From Diploptera punctata (lineage: Eukaryota > Arthropoda > Insecta > Blattodea > Blaberidae): a DNA stretch of 64,000 nucleotides. Both the position numbers and the translations under genes were made by a program. The notes beneath the pieces were generated by a model. The model saw only the letters and a program-made list of their open reading frames with translations. It was not told the DNA's origin and did not search any database. The stretch spans positions 248,001 to 312,000 of the forward strand of contig JASPKZ010004954.1 of assembly GCA_030220185.1 (NCBI GenBank), read 5' to 3'. The stretch's first letter is position 1. The number at the start of each line of letters is the position of its first letter. Below, piece by piece: positions 24,535-35,534 of the stretch.

Positions 24535-24975
24535 TTCTCTAGTGGGAAGTTTTTTTAACCAGACGAGCTTATTTCCCTACAGATGTCAGTGTTGGACATG
24601 TGGTTAGAATATCACCTCGAGGTGACAAAAATATGAAATATTTCAAAAATTTCCAAATGCCGACATTAAGGGACAATCTGTTACCTTGGTAATGCTTTCT
24701 CTTTGAATTTAGGTCAATGTTGGGAAATAATTATTGTAATATTTGACGAAGCTCCGGAAGTTATTAGATTGCCGATTCAAAACTGGATGTAAAAAGGCCA
24801 AAACAATTTTGTCAAGGACTTTTTTTAAAGAGTTGACACATTTTATCTTTAGAAGGAAACCATTAAATGATTTTTACTTCTTAAAAAACTCCATCGATTC
24901 CGGCCAGGTTCAAACTCACCAATTCCACATCCAGTTGCAGCCTTTTGACAAGGTCTCTCTGGTAGACTCATTATA
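24535..24975 (-). mobile_element. Degenerate SINE E copy
   Basis: Diverged matches to SINE E in order: the tail-like TTATTTCCCTACAGATGTCAG phrase near 24568; then, near 24890-24930, AACTCCATCGATTCCGGCC with a mutated B-box. It is much older than the copy beside it. Confidence 0.5.
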
Positions 24976-25439
24976 GCAAAATTAGAAAAACCGAAAAAAA
25001 AGTCCGTCACTTAGGTACTGCGTAAACTAAGCGAATTCATCAGAAAGTGACATTTATTCTCGATTTTGCTGGTTTACGGAATATAGGCCTATATTTATTT
25101 TCTTAATTAAATCAAAGGTATCCAGTTATATTACAAAAAAATAAACAATATAACCATTAGAGCTACTTTTAATGTACTTATAATGGTCAATTTTGCTGAT
25201 TTTTTAAGAATTCTTTTCTCATATTTAGTCAATGGGATAGGCCTAAAATACAGGTTTCGTTGGAAAAATAAGAAACATGCGGCCATTAGATAAATTTTTA
25301 AATTATCGCATTAGGTGATCTCACAATTAAACACCCGCTTGTGCTGGTTAATGAAGTAGAACTTATTTTTCTTAATTTCTTTCTATAAGGCAAGTTTGGT
25401 TCCGAAAAAAATAGGCCGCTAAGGATACTAACAGACTCG

Positions 25440-25975
25440 CATATGTATAGGCCTATAATTATTCTGTACGTGTGTTTGTCACTCTACTCCATCTAAACGA
25501 CTGGACCGATTTTGATGATTTTTTTTTTCTGTGTGTCTGATTGGGTCCCTCGATGATTTAGATTTACAATTGAACCCTCTAAAATCATTATGTGTAGGAG
25601 TTCACCTGAAGTGAAAATTTGAAAATCGCTCTAGCGGGCACAATTTTCTATATTTCACAACGAAACTCAGAATATCCTATTAAGATAAACCGAGGTAGTT
25701 ATTGTCAAAAAATGAGTAAAATTAGATAAACAGAAGTGGAGGTTTACTTGAAATCTGAAATTAAAAACTGCCTAAACGACTGAACCTATTTTGAAGATTT
25801 TCTTTTGTGTGTGTATGATTGGGTCCCTCGATGGTTTAGATTCATAATTGGACCCTCTAAAACTATTAGGCGTAGCAGTTCATTTGAAGTAAATATCTAA
25901 AAATCACTCTAGCGGTCACAATTATCGATGTTTCACAACGAAACTCAGTACATCCTAGTAAAATAAACCGACAAT
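25440..25975. repeat. 280-bp unit in two tandem copies
   Basis: Phrases recur at a spacing of 280 bp: CTAAACGACTGGACC (25492) against CTAAACGACTGAACC (25772), GATTGGGTCCCTCGATG, and TTTCACAACGAAACTCAG. Text of the type CTAAACGACTGGACCGATTT is common in the 3' regions of insect LINEs, so this is probably a duplicated LINE 3' UTR piece. No coding sequence. Confidence 0.7.
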
Positions 25976-26030
25976 TTATATATATATATATATCATATTC
26001 ATACTTATATTCGCGAAAATCTGCATTATA

Positions 26031-26081
<51 letters not shown>

Positions 26082-26085
26082 AATA
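25976..26085. repeat. (AT)n and (CA)n-(TA)n microsatellites
   Basis: An AT tract at about 25976-25994, and a CA tract running into a TA tract at about 26031-26081. Confidence 0.9.
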
Positions 26086-26091
26086 TAACAA

Positions 26092-26313
26092 ATGTCAGGA
26101 AAACTTTAAGGCCCAAACGGTCCCCGAAATCATATGGCCATCATCCTTATCATCATCATCATCATCATCATCACCATCATCCTTCACCGGTGTGGAAAGC
26201 AACGGGAAGCTACCATACCTACACAATTCCCTATTAAAGCTGCAAGCATAGCATGGAAATGCTATGATTGCAGTGAAGGACCTGCCTTCGGGCAGAATTA
26301 CTATGGATGGATG

Positions 26314-26376
<63 letters not shown>
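26092..26376 (+). mobile_element. SINE family B, 5'-truncated, ending in a long (TA)n
   Basis: Starts at TGTCAGGAAAACTTTAAGGC and includes CACCGGTGTGGAAAGCAACG and CAGTGAAGGACCTGCC. It ends ACTATGGATGGATG and runs into about 30 TA units. The head is missing. The (ATC)n block at 26149-26180 is an internal part of the family. Confidence 0.8.
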
Positions 26377-26379
<3 letters not shown>

Positions 26380-26382
<3 letters not shown>

Positions 26383-26975
26383 ACTCATTCGGTGTCCACT
26401 AAGTAGGATCATTGTAAACTTTTGAAACAAATGTTTTCATGATAACAATTTCAATTCCGTCGGAATCCACTAATTGAACAAACAAATAGATATTAATAAC
26501 ACAACAAATGTGTTAATTCCCAAGCGAATAGTATTTTCCATGAACCACATGCTGTTCTGAAAACGTGAAGATTTATCTTCACACTCTCTAAAAAAACGTC
26601 GCTTAGGTTACTGATCAGACTGACATACTTGCATTTTCTTTTATGGCGTGTTTTTTTATCTTGATAGGACTGAATGCTAGTTCCAAGTTTTGTAATGTGT
26701 TAGTTTATTTTTTAATTTAGGGTATAATTAAATGTACGTATAAGCCTATCCCTGATGTAAAATGTGTATTTGCAGTGAAATTAAACAATTTTGTTATTTA
26801 TTTATGATTTTAGATTATTAATTGGTAAGCCTATAGACATTCTAATAACAGTCTTTATTTATTTCCTAATATTTCATATAACGTCTCTCCTTAACAGCTC
26901 GGGTCAAGGGTAGCAATGCAAATACGAGCGTAAGAGATTCTACCAATTTTGCGCAAAAGCTTCTTATTTCAGCTT
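26380..26975. other. AT-rich interval
   Basis: No recognised gene or repeat. Confidence 0.35.
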
Positions 26976-26979
26976 GAAG

Positions 26980-27120
26980 TTTTTTTACGTGCCACAAATT
27001 CAATATACGGGACGCTTGGTTTTACTTTAATTTCGAAATGAGAAAATAATAAGATTTGTACGTCCTTAAAAAATCCGCGTTAGAACCCGCGAATTTCGGT
27101 ACTAGAAGCGAGCATGATAA
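26980..27120 (-). mobile_element. Degenerate SINE E head
   Basis: Diverged match: TTTTTTACGTGCCACAAATT, then CCTTAAAAAATCCGCG, a mutated B-box (GTTAGAACCCGCGAA) and ACTAGAAGCGAGCATGATAA. Confidence 0.5.
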
Positions 27121-27277
27121 TACCAGTACTGACAATATATTTATAGAAAATTGGTTATTTGAGAGATAATATCATAGGTTAATTTTTATTTAGGCCTATA
27201 GGCCTATCATGAATCATATACATGTCTAAAACGCAATATAGTTTATTACTGTTAGATAAATGAAAATTGGTATAATA

Positions 27278-27348
<71 letters not shown>

Positions 27349-27415
27349 TTATAATAAAATAATAATAATAATAATAATAAAAAATTATAATAAAATTATA
27401 ATAAAATTATAATAA

Positions 27416-27462
<47 letters not shown>

Positions 27463-27463
27463 T
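27278..27463. repeat. (AAT)n microsatellite with AAATTAT interruptions
   Basis: Long AAT/AATA tract of about 185 bp, with short interruptions at 27345-27420. Confidence 0.95.
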
Positions 27464-27559
27464 GACACTCATTTTGATTTTTATATAACTTATTGAAATT
27501 TTATTCTTCTCAAATTACATGTTTTGTTAAGATAGATTCAATGAGGGGTATATTTTGAA

Positions 27560-28103
27560 CGCAATCCTTCTTCTTCTTCTTCTTCTTCTTCTTCTTCCTT
27601 TCATGTGATAGACCTAGAGGTCTATTATGGTCTTAATCAAATGTTTAAAGGGTCTGCCCAATGATCTCTTGCCTGGTGGCTGGTAATGTAAGATTTGACG
27701 TGGTATTCTTGTTCTGCTCATTCTTCTTAAGTGAGATTTCCAGTTGTTTCTGTATTTTTGCACATATTCCATGATTGACTTAGTTTGTAATTCATAGAGA
27801 ATCTCAGAATTCCTTTTATGGTCTCTTCTTGAGTAAACTGCAGTACGTCTTATAAATTTCATTTCTGCCGCAGTTAGTCTTTGTTCATCTAACTGCGAAT
27901 TGTCCAGGCCTCACTGCCGTAACATAATATGGGTCTGGGCAGTGTTTTATAAATTCTAGTTCGTGTGTGTTGCTGTACTGTGTTTGGCTTGAAAATATTA
28001 TTTATAATTCCTGTTACTTTGTTAAATTTTATAAGTTTTTGACTAAAATCTTTTTCCTCTTCGTATGTAACTTGGTATTCGAGGTAGTTAAATATGTTAA
28101 ATA
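27560..28103 (-). pseudogene. LINE C-terminal fragment, (GAA)n-tail family
   Basis: The minus strand gives EMKFIRRTAVYSRRDHKRNS, then EYVQKYRNNWKSHLRRMSRT and PPGKRSLGRPF, with a GAA tail (TTC run) at 27568-27600. Upstream lie ASIIN.IFKPNTVQQHTRT-type remains. Close to the copy at 54840-55370. Frameshifts make it inactive. Confidence 0.8.
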
Positions 28104-28342
28104 TAGTCTTTGTTCATCTACACTGTGAATTGTTCAGGCCTCACTGCCGTAACATAATATAGGTCTGGGCAGTGTTTTATAAATTCTAGTTCGTGTGTGT
28201 TGCTGTACTGTATTTGGCTTGAAAATATTATTTATAATTCCTGTTACTTTGATAAATTTTATAATTTTTTGACTAAAATCGTTTTCCTCTTCGTATGTAA
28301 CTTGGTATCCGAGGTAGTTAAATATGTTAGTTTGTTTTAATA

Positions 28343-28382
<40 letters not shown>

Positions 28383-28415
28383 TTTATTAATTTTATTGGG
28401 AAATGGTGAATGCAA
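28104..28415 (-). pseudogene. Tandem duplicate of the LINE RT segment, plus (ATT)n
   Basis: The segment repeats 27875-28103 with a period of 229 bp (TAGTCTTTGTTCATCT at 27875 and 28104). On the minus strand it encodes NIFNYLGYQVTYEEENDFSQ and LPRPILCYGSEA. It continues into an (ATT)n run at 28347-28383, which lies where the RT upstream sequence should be. Confidence 0.75.
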
Positions 28416-28419
28416 TTCA

Positions 28420-28810
28420 AATATTAAAATTATTATTTCTATTCAGTAACTTCCATCGAATGAATATGTTTTAATTACCACGGAAATGTTCTTAACACTC
28501 AACTATTATCCTGTATTTTACATAGCTTCAGTACTTCGCTAATTTTATTTTTACCTTTATATGTTTCCGCTAGCCTGTGTAATTTTTAGAGAAATGTGTT
28601 TTCATAAATGGTATTTGTTCAATTCTACAAAATCTGTAAGGGACGGAAAAATCTAGTATATGACATGAACCTAAATCTTAAACATAACCTCAATCACCAA
28701 AAAACTAAATTTCGCTGTAATGATCGCAAGTATATAAATAATTCACGATTTACAATAGCCGTACGTTTTTAAATAACGGTTTACATAAGAATGTTGAAAA
28801 GTAGGATTAT
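28420..28810. other. AT-rich spacer
   Basis: Nothing recognised. Confidence 0.35.
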
Positions 28811-28833
28811 TTGGCATGATAAGAAAAATAAAT

Positions 28834-28902
28834 GCCTGGACGGGATTCGAACCCAGAACTCTTAGTCTGTACCTCAGCGTGTTATCCATTACACCACCAG
28901 GC
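28834..28902 (-). repeat. tRNA-like sequence in unit 1
   Basis: The minus strand starts GCCTGGTGGTGTAATGGATA, with a good A-box. A D-stem GTGT/ACAC and the B-box GGGTTCGAATCCC follow, and the 3' end CCAGGC pairs with the first six bases. The anticodon stem has a mismatch and the loop would read GTACAGA, so this is a tRNA-derived pseudogene rather than a working tRNA. Confidence 0.65.
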
Positions 28903-29128
28903 GAATCCAATTCAAACACTTATTTTTCTTATATATGTATTATATTCTCCATTATTACTAGATGTTGCGAGAACTCGGCCTTCACTGCCATCTTGTAGCT
29001 GACTATAACAAGTAAGCAAATTAAAGAGAATACTTTTACTTTATAGCAGTGACGCTTTATCGATGTTATAATTAAATGTTTAACATTGAGCAATGCAAGC
29101 TTAATATGGCATGATAAGAAAAATAAAT

Positions 29129-29197
29129 GCCTGGACGGGATTCGAACCCGGAACTCTTAGTCTGTACCTCAGCGTGTTATCCATTACACCACAAGGC
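29129..29197 (-). repeat. tRNA-like sequence in unit 2
   Basis: Same as the unit 1 copy, with a CCGGG T-stem and GCCTTG at the 5' end, which weakens the acceptor stem. Both promoter boxes are intact. A third, truncated copy with only the B-box lies at 29424-29452. Confidence 0.65.
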
Positions 29198-29553
29198 GAA
29201 TCCAATTCAAACACTTATTTTTCTTATATATGTAATATATTCTCCATTATTACTAGATGTCGCGAGAACTCGATCTTCACTGCCATCTAGTAGGTGACTA
29301 TAACAAGTAAGCAAATTAAAGAGAATATTTTTACTCTATAGCAGTTACGCTTTATCGATGTTATAATTAAATGTTTAACATTGAGCAATGCAAGCTTAAT
29401 ATGGTATGATAAGAAAAATTAATGCCTGGACGGGATTCGAACCCGGAACTCTGAGTAGGATTATTTATATCTACACTAAATGATTTTAACAATTTACAAT
29501 GGTGTTAAGAGTAATATTATTGATTAAAGACATGCTATTTATCACTAACACTA

Positions 29554-29809
29554 TAATTGAGGAGTTGAATGGAATTTGGGCACAATTAAAAATATACATT
29601 TTGAGATATTAGCAATTGATTTATAACTAAATGCATAACATTGCTGTTTATTTTAATTGATACAATCAGCTGCTGAACCTGCTGTAATCGAGATATCGAA
29701 ACGAAACTTTTCAGTCTGACCAGCTACAAAATGACGAGTCCAAAAATGCATTGAACGGAAAAAGGACAAAACATGAGTTATGCCCATATTCCGTTCAACT
29801 CCTCAATTA
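29554..29809. mobile_element. MITE-like element with 29-bp terminal inverted repeats
   Basis: The ends TAATTGAGGAGTTGAATGG (29554) and, reversed, TAATTGAGGAGTTGAACGG (29809) match over 29 bp with two changes. The outermost TA on both sides fits a Tc1/mariner-type target duplication. The interior (about 200 bp) is non-coding. Confidence 0.8.
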
Positions 29810-29814
29810 GAGAT

Positions 29815-30355
29815 AGCATGTTTATGTAATAAAAGATAATACAATAATACAGATAGGGCTCGTAGGTTTTACATTATTCAACTGCTTGGTTGTGGAACCA
29901 AGACAAAATATAAAATGCTTATACTGACATGTAGCACATAAACAACACTGAGCAACAAAAACATAAACTTTATTTTTGTCTCAGAAAGAAAAATATGTGA
30001 TTCTGATAGTATATTTTTCTCCTAAATTCAAATATGATATCGTTTTTTCTCCATCACGCAAGGTTATCGAGAGAGAGGTTTTTATAATTTCAAACACTTT
30101 AATATTTTGTACATTCGTAACCACACAATATTCGAACATTCGGACTCGCCTAGAAAGTAGGAAATGATGATTTTCTGCTATATTTTGCCCGTGGAGCATC
30201 CCTTTTGATGGTCCAACAATAATCGACCAGCATATTAGGATTCCATTTGCCTTGATATCACTTTTCCATTAATGAAATCTTCTGATCAAAGTGTTCCCCG
30301 TTTTATTTTACAATGGACAAATGGATGAAAAAAAGTTTATTAAAAAAATAATTGA
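29815..30355. other. AT-rich interval
   Basis: The short frames at 29976-30199 overlap on both strands and show no motif. Nothing else seen. Confidence 0.35.
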
Positions 30356-30360
30356 ATTGA

Positions 30361-30520
30361 TAATAAAAGATTCCGCGCTGTGTGGCCGTGGTCTATAACT
30401 GGCGTTTCTTCCAGATGATTCTCCCTCAACTGCGGAGGGCATCTTCAGTGGCGAGCGCTTCCAGCTGTTGTTTCCACGCCAGTTATAGACCACGACCACA
30501 TAGCCCGGAATCTTTTATTA
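30361..30520. mobile_element. 160-bp MITE-like element with 45-bp inverted ends
   Basis: The ends 30361-30405 and 30476-30520 match as reverse complements with about three mismatches (TAATAAAAGATTCCGCGC and its partner; GTGGTCTATAACTGGCGT and its partner). The interior is GC-richer than the flanks and carries CTCAACTGCGGAGGGCATC. Confidence 0.85.
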
Positions 30521-30524
30521 CCAT

Positions 30525-30970
30525 GATTACCGGCCGTGAAAGCCTACATTCCACAAAAAAATAATTATTTAAATCCATTAATTGGAATTGAAATAAAAAA
30601 CTGTGGATGAGGAGAAATTCCGAATACATATTTAAAAACACGATAAAGAAACTGCATTAAGTACAACTATTGGTATTCATGAGACAAAAATCATGTTGAC
30701 CTAGCCTAACTATCAAACACAACTTTGTACATTGGTGTTCTCACAGCTCAAGTGAAAAATTCAATAAGCGAAAGCGACTATACTATATTTTTATAAACCG
30801 TTACCGGACGTACAATGTAGTTTATCTCGTATTCGAAGATCTGCAATTTATCTTCTTATTTTCTTTAGCGTATAATATTTTAATACTACATTTAGCAATT
30901 TTAATATTTAGATATTATAGTCGTGAAATAACCTAATCAATTCCCATTAGAGTTTTGATTTACTCTAGAC
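30525..30970. other. AT-rich interval
   Basis: Nothing recognised. Confidence 0.35.
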
Positions 30971-30971
30971 T

Positions 30972-31703
30972 ATTTAACTCATGCCCCAAATGGGACACAA
31001 TGGCCAATCACGTTTCAATGATTTCTGTTTTACAACCAATCAGAGTCGTGTTTCACGAAATATTTATCAGTGTTATAATTACCATATTAAAGAAAGCTCC
31101 TCCTTTTTAATATTCTGAACAGGTCTGACCATTATTTTGCAGTGACTGAGCCTGTGAGAAATACGGCTACCATATTGTATATATAGTGCATGAATGTCAA
31201 CACATGCCGCATGCGGGAGTTAATATAAAACATTTGTAGCAATTGATTATACCACACAAAAAAAAAAAGAAACCACTGTTTGCACTTTCTTAAATGTATT
31301 TTTTTTCCCAGGTAACAATCCAGAAACATATAAAAATGAATTAATATACAGTTTGATGTGTTTATTTTTTTCTCCACTAGAGAGCATTCTTACAATATTG
31401 CGTTCCTTTGGCAATAAATAGTATGATCTGGTTGCAGTGATAAACAAAAGAAGCAGATGAAGCGTACCTATCGTTTCTCATTTGTTTTCAAACATCGCCG
31501 TTTACATTAAATATATAGATATTTTAAAATAACTATAGTTAAATAATGATTTGTGAGTAAACAGCTTAATTTTATTCGTTAAATAGTTCTAACAAATGCC
31601 ATTCTTGATTTCCAAATTATCTAGATAAATTCACTCCTCACTTGGTGAGACGTGAATTTATCGATAATTTGGAAATCACTCGTGGCGGCATTACTTATGA
31701 TAA
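30972..31703 (-). repeat. Dispersed 0.75-kb element, copy 2 (reverse of 11768-12532)
   Basis: The reverse complement follows copy 1 from the hairpin ATTATCGATAAATTCACG to the two ATTGG boxes and TTTGGGGCATGAGTTAAATA. Differences are a poly-T length change near 31257 and small indels. The flanks beyond the shared block are unrelated, so the ends are well defined. Confidence 0.85.
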
Positions 31704-31872
31704 ATGTAACGTTTCTCCATAATGCATTGATGGAATCGATACGTATAGGTCTAGATTAGAAGAGATAATTTAGGCACAATTTATTTCTAGTATTCTTATA
31801 CGTACTGTTATTTCAAATATTCACTACTGTTTTTTATCTAACGTCCGTATCATAAAATGCAGAACAGAGTTC

Positions 31873-32420
31873 AATTAGCTCAGCTGGGTAAGCAAAAAAA
31901 TCACCCAGCTTTATACGATAGAAAATGTTAACGTGTTTGTAAGATTTTTGTAGGACAGAAAGGAAGAAGCCCAAAATATATACACATACTCAATTCATGG
32001 TAAATATTATTTGTAGGCATGATGAAGATTACGCAGCGGGGCCAGGTTCGATCCCCATTGGGACAAGTTTCAAGGGTGAGGTTTTCTTCCGTTCTTTTCT
32101 CTCGTATTTGTCTAAATGTCGAGACACTTTAAGCCTCAAATAATCCTCGAATGTTGTCATCTGATCATCACAACCATCCATTCGCCTTGTTTAGTATGGC
32201 TGAGTGAATGTATGTTTTGTCTTAATTGTGGGTGGTGTCTCGAAGTGGCCCTGTCATTTAGCTGATCATTCATCCAGAGAGGCTCTCCATCGTATCTGTG
32301 TATGATCCACAATTAAAAGTCCTTTTCCGACAGGTGGTATCTCTTTAAGGCCTGAGTGGTAGGGGCCATGTGAAAGTCATACAAATATGGAGGTTAAACT
32401 AATATTAAAGAGAGAAAATT
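31873..32420 (+). mobile_element. SINE family C, with separated tRNA-like boxes
   Basis: A-box-like TTAGCTCAGCTGGGTAAGC lies at 31877. The B-box (CCAGGTTCGATCCCC) is near 32041, too far away for one head, so an insertion or two elements are likely. The body (32060-32410) matches family C: TTTCAAGGGTGAGGTTTTC, GTCTCGAAGTGGCCCTG, CCAGAGAGGCTCTCCATCG, ending GGTTAAACTAATATTAAAG. Confidence 0.65.
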
Positions 32421-32587
32421 TAGACTAGAGCCAACAGAAATTGAATGTAACTTTAAGCTACATTGTCGCTTCTCTCCACTTGAGGATACAAGACATCAAT
32501 AAGATATTTGGACCTATACGAATGGGCAAACATAGAAAGGAAAAGATTCCACTAGTTAGCCCATTTTAAACTGTGAAGTTTAATGAA

Positions 32588-32933
32588 TATATATATATAT
32601 ATATATATATCCATCCATAGTAATTCTGCTCGAGGGCAGGTCTTTCACCGCAATCATAACTTTTTCATGCAATGCTTTGCAGCTTTACTAGGGAATTTTA
32701 GATGTGGTAGCTTCCCGTTGCATCCCACACCGGTGAAGGATGATGATAATGATAAGGACGATGATGATGGCCGGATGATTTTCGGGGATATTCGGACCGT
32801 AAGCTTACTGACATTGGTCTTATAGGTGAGGACAAACCTCGGAAAAACCTCACCCAGGAGCATGTTCCGACCGTGAATCAAACCCGGGCCCGCTGCGTGA
32901 CAAAGCAGCATGCTAACTCGAGACCACAGCGGT

Positions 32934-32968
<35 letters not shown>
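32588..32968 (-). mobile_element. SINE family B, full length, between (TA)n tracts
   Basis: The SINE covers 32611-32935. Its minus-strand head is CCACCGCTGTGGTCTCGAG with B-box GGTTTGATTC, and its end is CTATGGATGG. TA tracts lie on both sides (32588-32610 and 32936-32968). The TA run at the 3' end may be the element's tail; the one at the head side suggests insertion into TA-rich DNA. Confidence 0.85.
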
Positions 32969-32981
<13 letters not shown>

Positions 32982-32984
32982 GCA

Positions 32985-33635
32985 CGCAGGGTGTAAATAA
33001 ATTATACCGAACAAATTTAACTACGTATAGAGGGGTATTATACGGATAAGCATTTTGAGATGATAAACTAATGGTCTACGAATAAAAATGTCCAAGTTAT
33101 GATTCAATTTGTAAAATGGTTGGCACGCCACTGATTATTTCAAATTAAAATGGAAATAATATGGTACAGAGACTGTAACTTGCAACAAGTATGCGCCTTT
33201 AGCTCTGTGGTTATAGCAGTCTCACTACCGATGCTAATATAAGATTGATGCATCATGTTCGAAACTACCTACAGTATGTGTACACTTTGTTCCTTTCTTC
33301 CTTTATTATGTACGAATTGTAAATTAGATTTGCTTCTGGTTTAATTGTTTATCCATTATATTACAGAATATGGTATTGGAATGTGGGCGCAGTACATGAG
33401 TTACAAAACTATCTACGAACGTATTGTACAGACAATTGTTTGAAAAGTTGTAATAATAATACGCATTCTGTAGAGTATAATATGTTTCGCAAATAAAATG
33501 TGTTATTGTACTGTACAATACTTAAGTACTTAGATAATGATAGTGCAGTGATCACAAGAGTAATGACATGAAGAGATACAGTGTATGTACAGACGACATA
33601 CATAATGTTATTGAGAAATAAAAAGGAATACATTT
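32985..33635. other. Interval with a weak tRNA-like A-box
   Basis: At 33190, TTTAGCTCTGTGGTTATAGC looks like an A-box, with a poor B-box (CATGTTCGAAACTA) near 33256. The rest is AT-rich with overlapping short frames and no motif. Confidence 0.35.
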
Positions 33636-33639
33636 GAGT

Positions 33640-34520
33640 AAACCAGAAAAAAGTAACGCACCTGCAGACTTATTAGGAGAACTTGTTCAAATTGGCCATC
33701 TCCATTCTCACAACACAGACGACATCGGCGACTAAAGGATTCTCGTACCCCGTTCAAGATACCAGGGGTTTCGCCGAATAAATCACATGCTGCTATTTTG
33801 CGTGCAACTAACAGTTCATCTGTATCTACAAGGGTCGCATACACCAATGTTCTCAGGTGTCCCCACAAAAATAATCAAGTGGACAGAGATCTGGAGAGCG
33901 ACGTGGCCACACTGTAGATAAACTACCTCTTCCTGTATCCAACGGCCAGGATACACTTCATCCAAATAATTTCGCACATTCTGGCAGAAATTGGGAGCAG
34001 CCTGATGTGAAGAGGAACTTCTTCTAACAATCTAGGTAGGACGTGTTCTAAAAATGTCTTGTAAATGACACAATTTAATATCTGGGGAAGAAGGTAAGGA
34101 CCAAAGATGTGGTAAGAAATTACGCCTACCCATACGTTCACCGAAAATCTCTGCTGGTGACCCATCTCGAAGATGGCATTAGGATTTTCGTAATCCGACA
34201 TTATTGTTCTATCAGTTCAGAACCACCCCATCCGTATTAAATATTGCCTCATCAATGAATAACACCGAGGAAAATAAGTGCGGTGGCTGTAACAAAGCCC
34301 ATTTATAACATTCTCCACTGGCTGTAAGGAGTGTACTTTTTGTAGATTAAAGGGATATAGCGGGTCTACGTGCAGGACTTCCCACACACTTTGATTGTTC
34401 GTGCCCATTACACGTGGAACAGCACGAGTATTATTACAAGGATCATCTTCCAACCTATGAAGAACATTTTCTTCGAACTCTGCAGTGTGGCGCGTACGTC
34501 TTTCACCGACGCACATATGG
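33640..34520 (-). pseudogene. Tc1/mariner-superfamily transposase, decayed
   Basis: Three minus-strand pieces in order: HRLEDDPCNNTRAVPRVMG and LYPFNLQKVHSLQP (N-terminal helix-turn-helix region, with HPYHLQ.VQ changed); SDYENPNAIFEMGHQQRFSV then NVWVGVISYHIFGPYLLPQI and FLEHVLPRLLEEVPL (core between the first and second catalytic Asp); then LRTLVYATLVDTDELLVARK and GVRESFSRRCRLCCENGDGQ FEQ (C-terminus). This order matches a common arthropod DD(E/D) transposase type. The frames are shifted twice and the FTDEATF-type first Asp region is lost. No terminal repeats are identified. Confidence 0.8.
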
Positions 34521-34524
34521 GTAT

Positions 34525-34930
34525 TTGACTAATCTAGCAGGACAAAATTATTTATCATTCCTAATCGTTTTCAAAATAGTTTGTAATTCATAAAAACTTG
34601 TATCAAACGTATATTCACTTCTAATATCCAGCAATGTAGCAAAGAGCAAAAGCGAAAGCAAAGGGCGAAATAGATTCATAGTTCTTATAATTAATATTTA
34701 TTTAATAATTACAGCTGTTATATATATATATATATATATATGCTCACTAACAAATAAATAATTAACACAATTGTATCTTAAAACAAAAAAATACAAATAT
34801 TAAATATTAAATGATGAAATAGTCTCAACTTCCTTCATGACGTGACCACATATTAACTTTCTTCACATATTAATATTTCCCCATGTTTCCTTCACAAAAA
34901 TAATTTAGTTTTTTCTTTACCATTATTCGC
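34525..34930. other. AT-rich spacer with a (TA)n tract
   Basis: A TA tract at 34720-34742; otherwise no feature. Confidence 0.4.
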
Positions 34931-34934
34931 CTTG

Positions 34935-35530
34935 GTGCAAGCAGAGGATCTCATATTAATAACAGCCTATTTAAAATATTTGTATTGCAGTCCACTCTAT
35001 TAAAGTTCCGTACGAAATTCTGTCTGTATAAACAGACAAGTTTATTTTTGGCTTCTGCCACTTCTTTAGACAATTGTCCTATTGGCAAAAGGCTATTCTC
35101 TATTATCGTAGAACCATGTGTAAAAATTTTATACATGGTAGGTGTCATATTATGTCTACCATACAGTGAACATAAAGTTCTGCAGTCTCTCTGGTAAATT
35201 TCTGAAATGGTTGTGCATCTATTTTGCAGCCGCTTGAAATGCATTCAAGAATCACTTTGATTTTTTATGAAAGTAACATACAGGCCTGGTATTTCAGCTG
35301 CCAAGTCAGGATCTTCAAAAAATCTTCGGCTTGTATTTCCGCCATTAGTGTTCCCGAATCCAACTTTGGGAAACATTACATGGAGACCAGCTTGCTTTTA
35401 AATTCATCTTGGAAACTTTCTTTGTTTCTTTGTATTAAACGTTTATCTGCTTCAGATTTGCGGAAAAATCTTGCACGCCAAGTTTGTAAGCAATATGCAG
35501 TAAGCTTTCAAATAGCCAAATCCTTGTGTG
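34935..35530 (-). pseudogene. Decayed member of an uncharacterised arthropod repeat protein
   Basis: Minus-strand fragments read AYCLQTWRARFFRKSEADKR, FQDEFKSKL, then an open frame (35244-34951) with YGRHNMTPTMYKIFTHGSTI, ENSLLPIGQLSKEVAEAKNK and NTNILNRLLLISDPLL. I remember this pattern (Y.MP...HK...HG...I....LPIG..SEEA.EARNK.....R....R......NTD...RLL..SDP) from unannotated, multi-copy arthropod proteins that behave like transposon-encoded genes. That comes from memory and is unverified. Stops divide the copy. Confidence 0.5.
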
Positions 35531-35534
35531 TAAA

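Larger units (their letters stand above)
28813..29455. repeat. 295-bp tandem array with tRNA-like cores (2.2 units)
   Basis: Units start at 28813, 29108 and 29403 (exact 295-bp steps), each opening with GGCATGATAAGAAAAATAAA or a one-base variant. Each full unit contains one minus-strand tRNA-like sequence and shared flanks (TTTTTCTTATATATGTA, CAAGTAAGCAAATTAAAGAG, ACGCTTTATCGATGTTATAA). The units differ by few bases. The family is related to the foldback at 61653-63532. Confidence 0.9.

Noticed and set aside
28834..29197. Functional tRNA genes
   Set aside because: The promoter boxes are good but the anticodon stem is mismatched, the acceptor stem is incomplete and the loop is not standard.
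28813..29455. CRISPR-like array
   Set aside because: The unit is 295 bp, without short repeat/spacer structure, and the context is eukaryotic.
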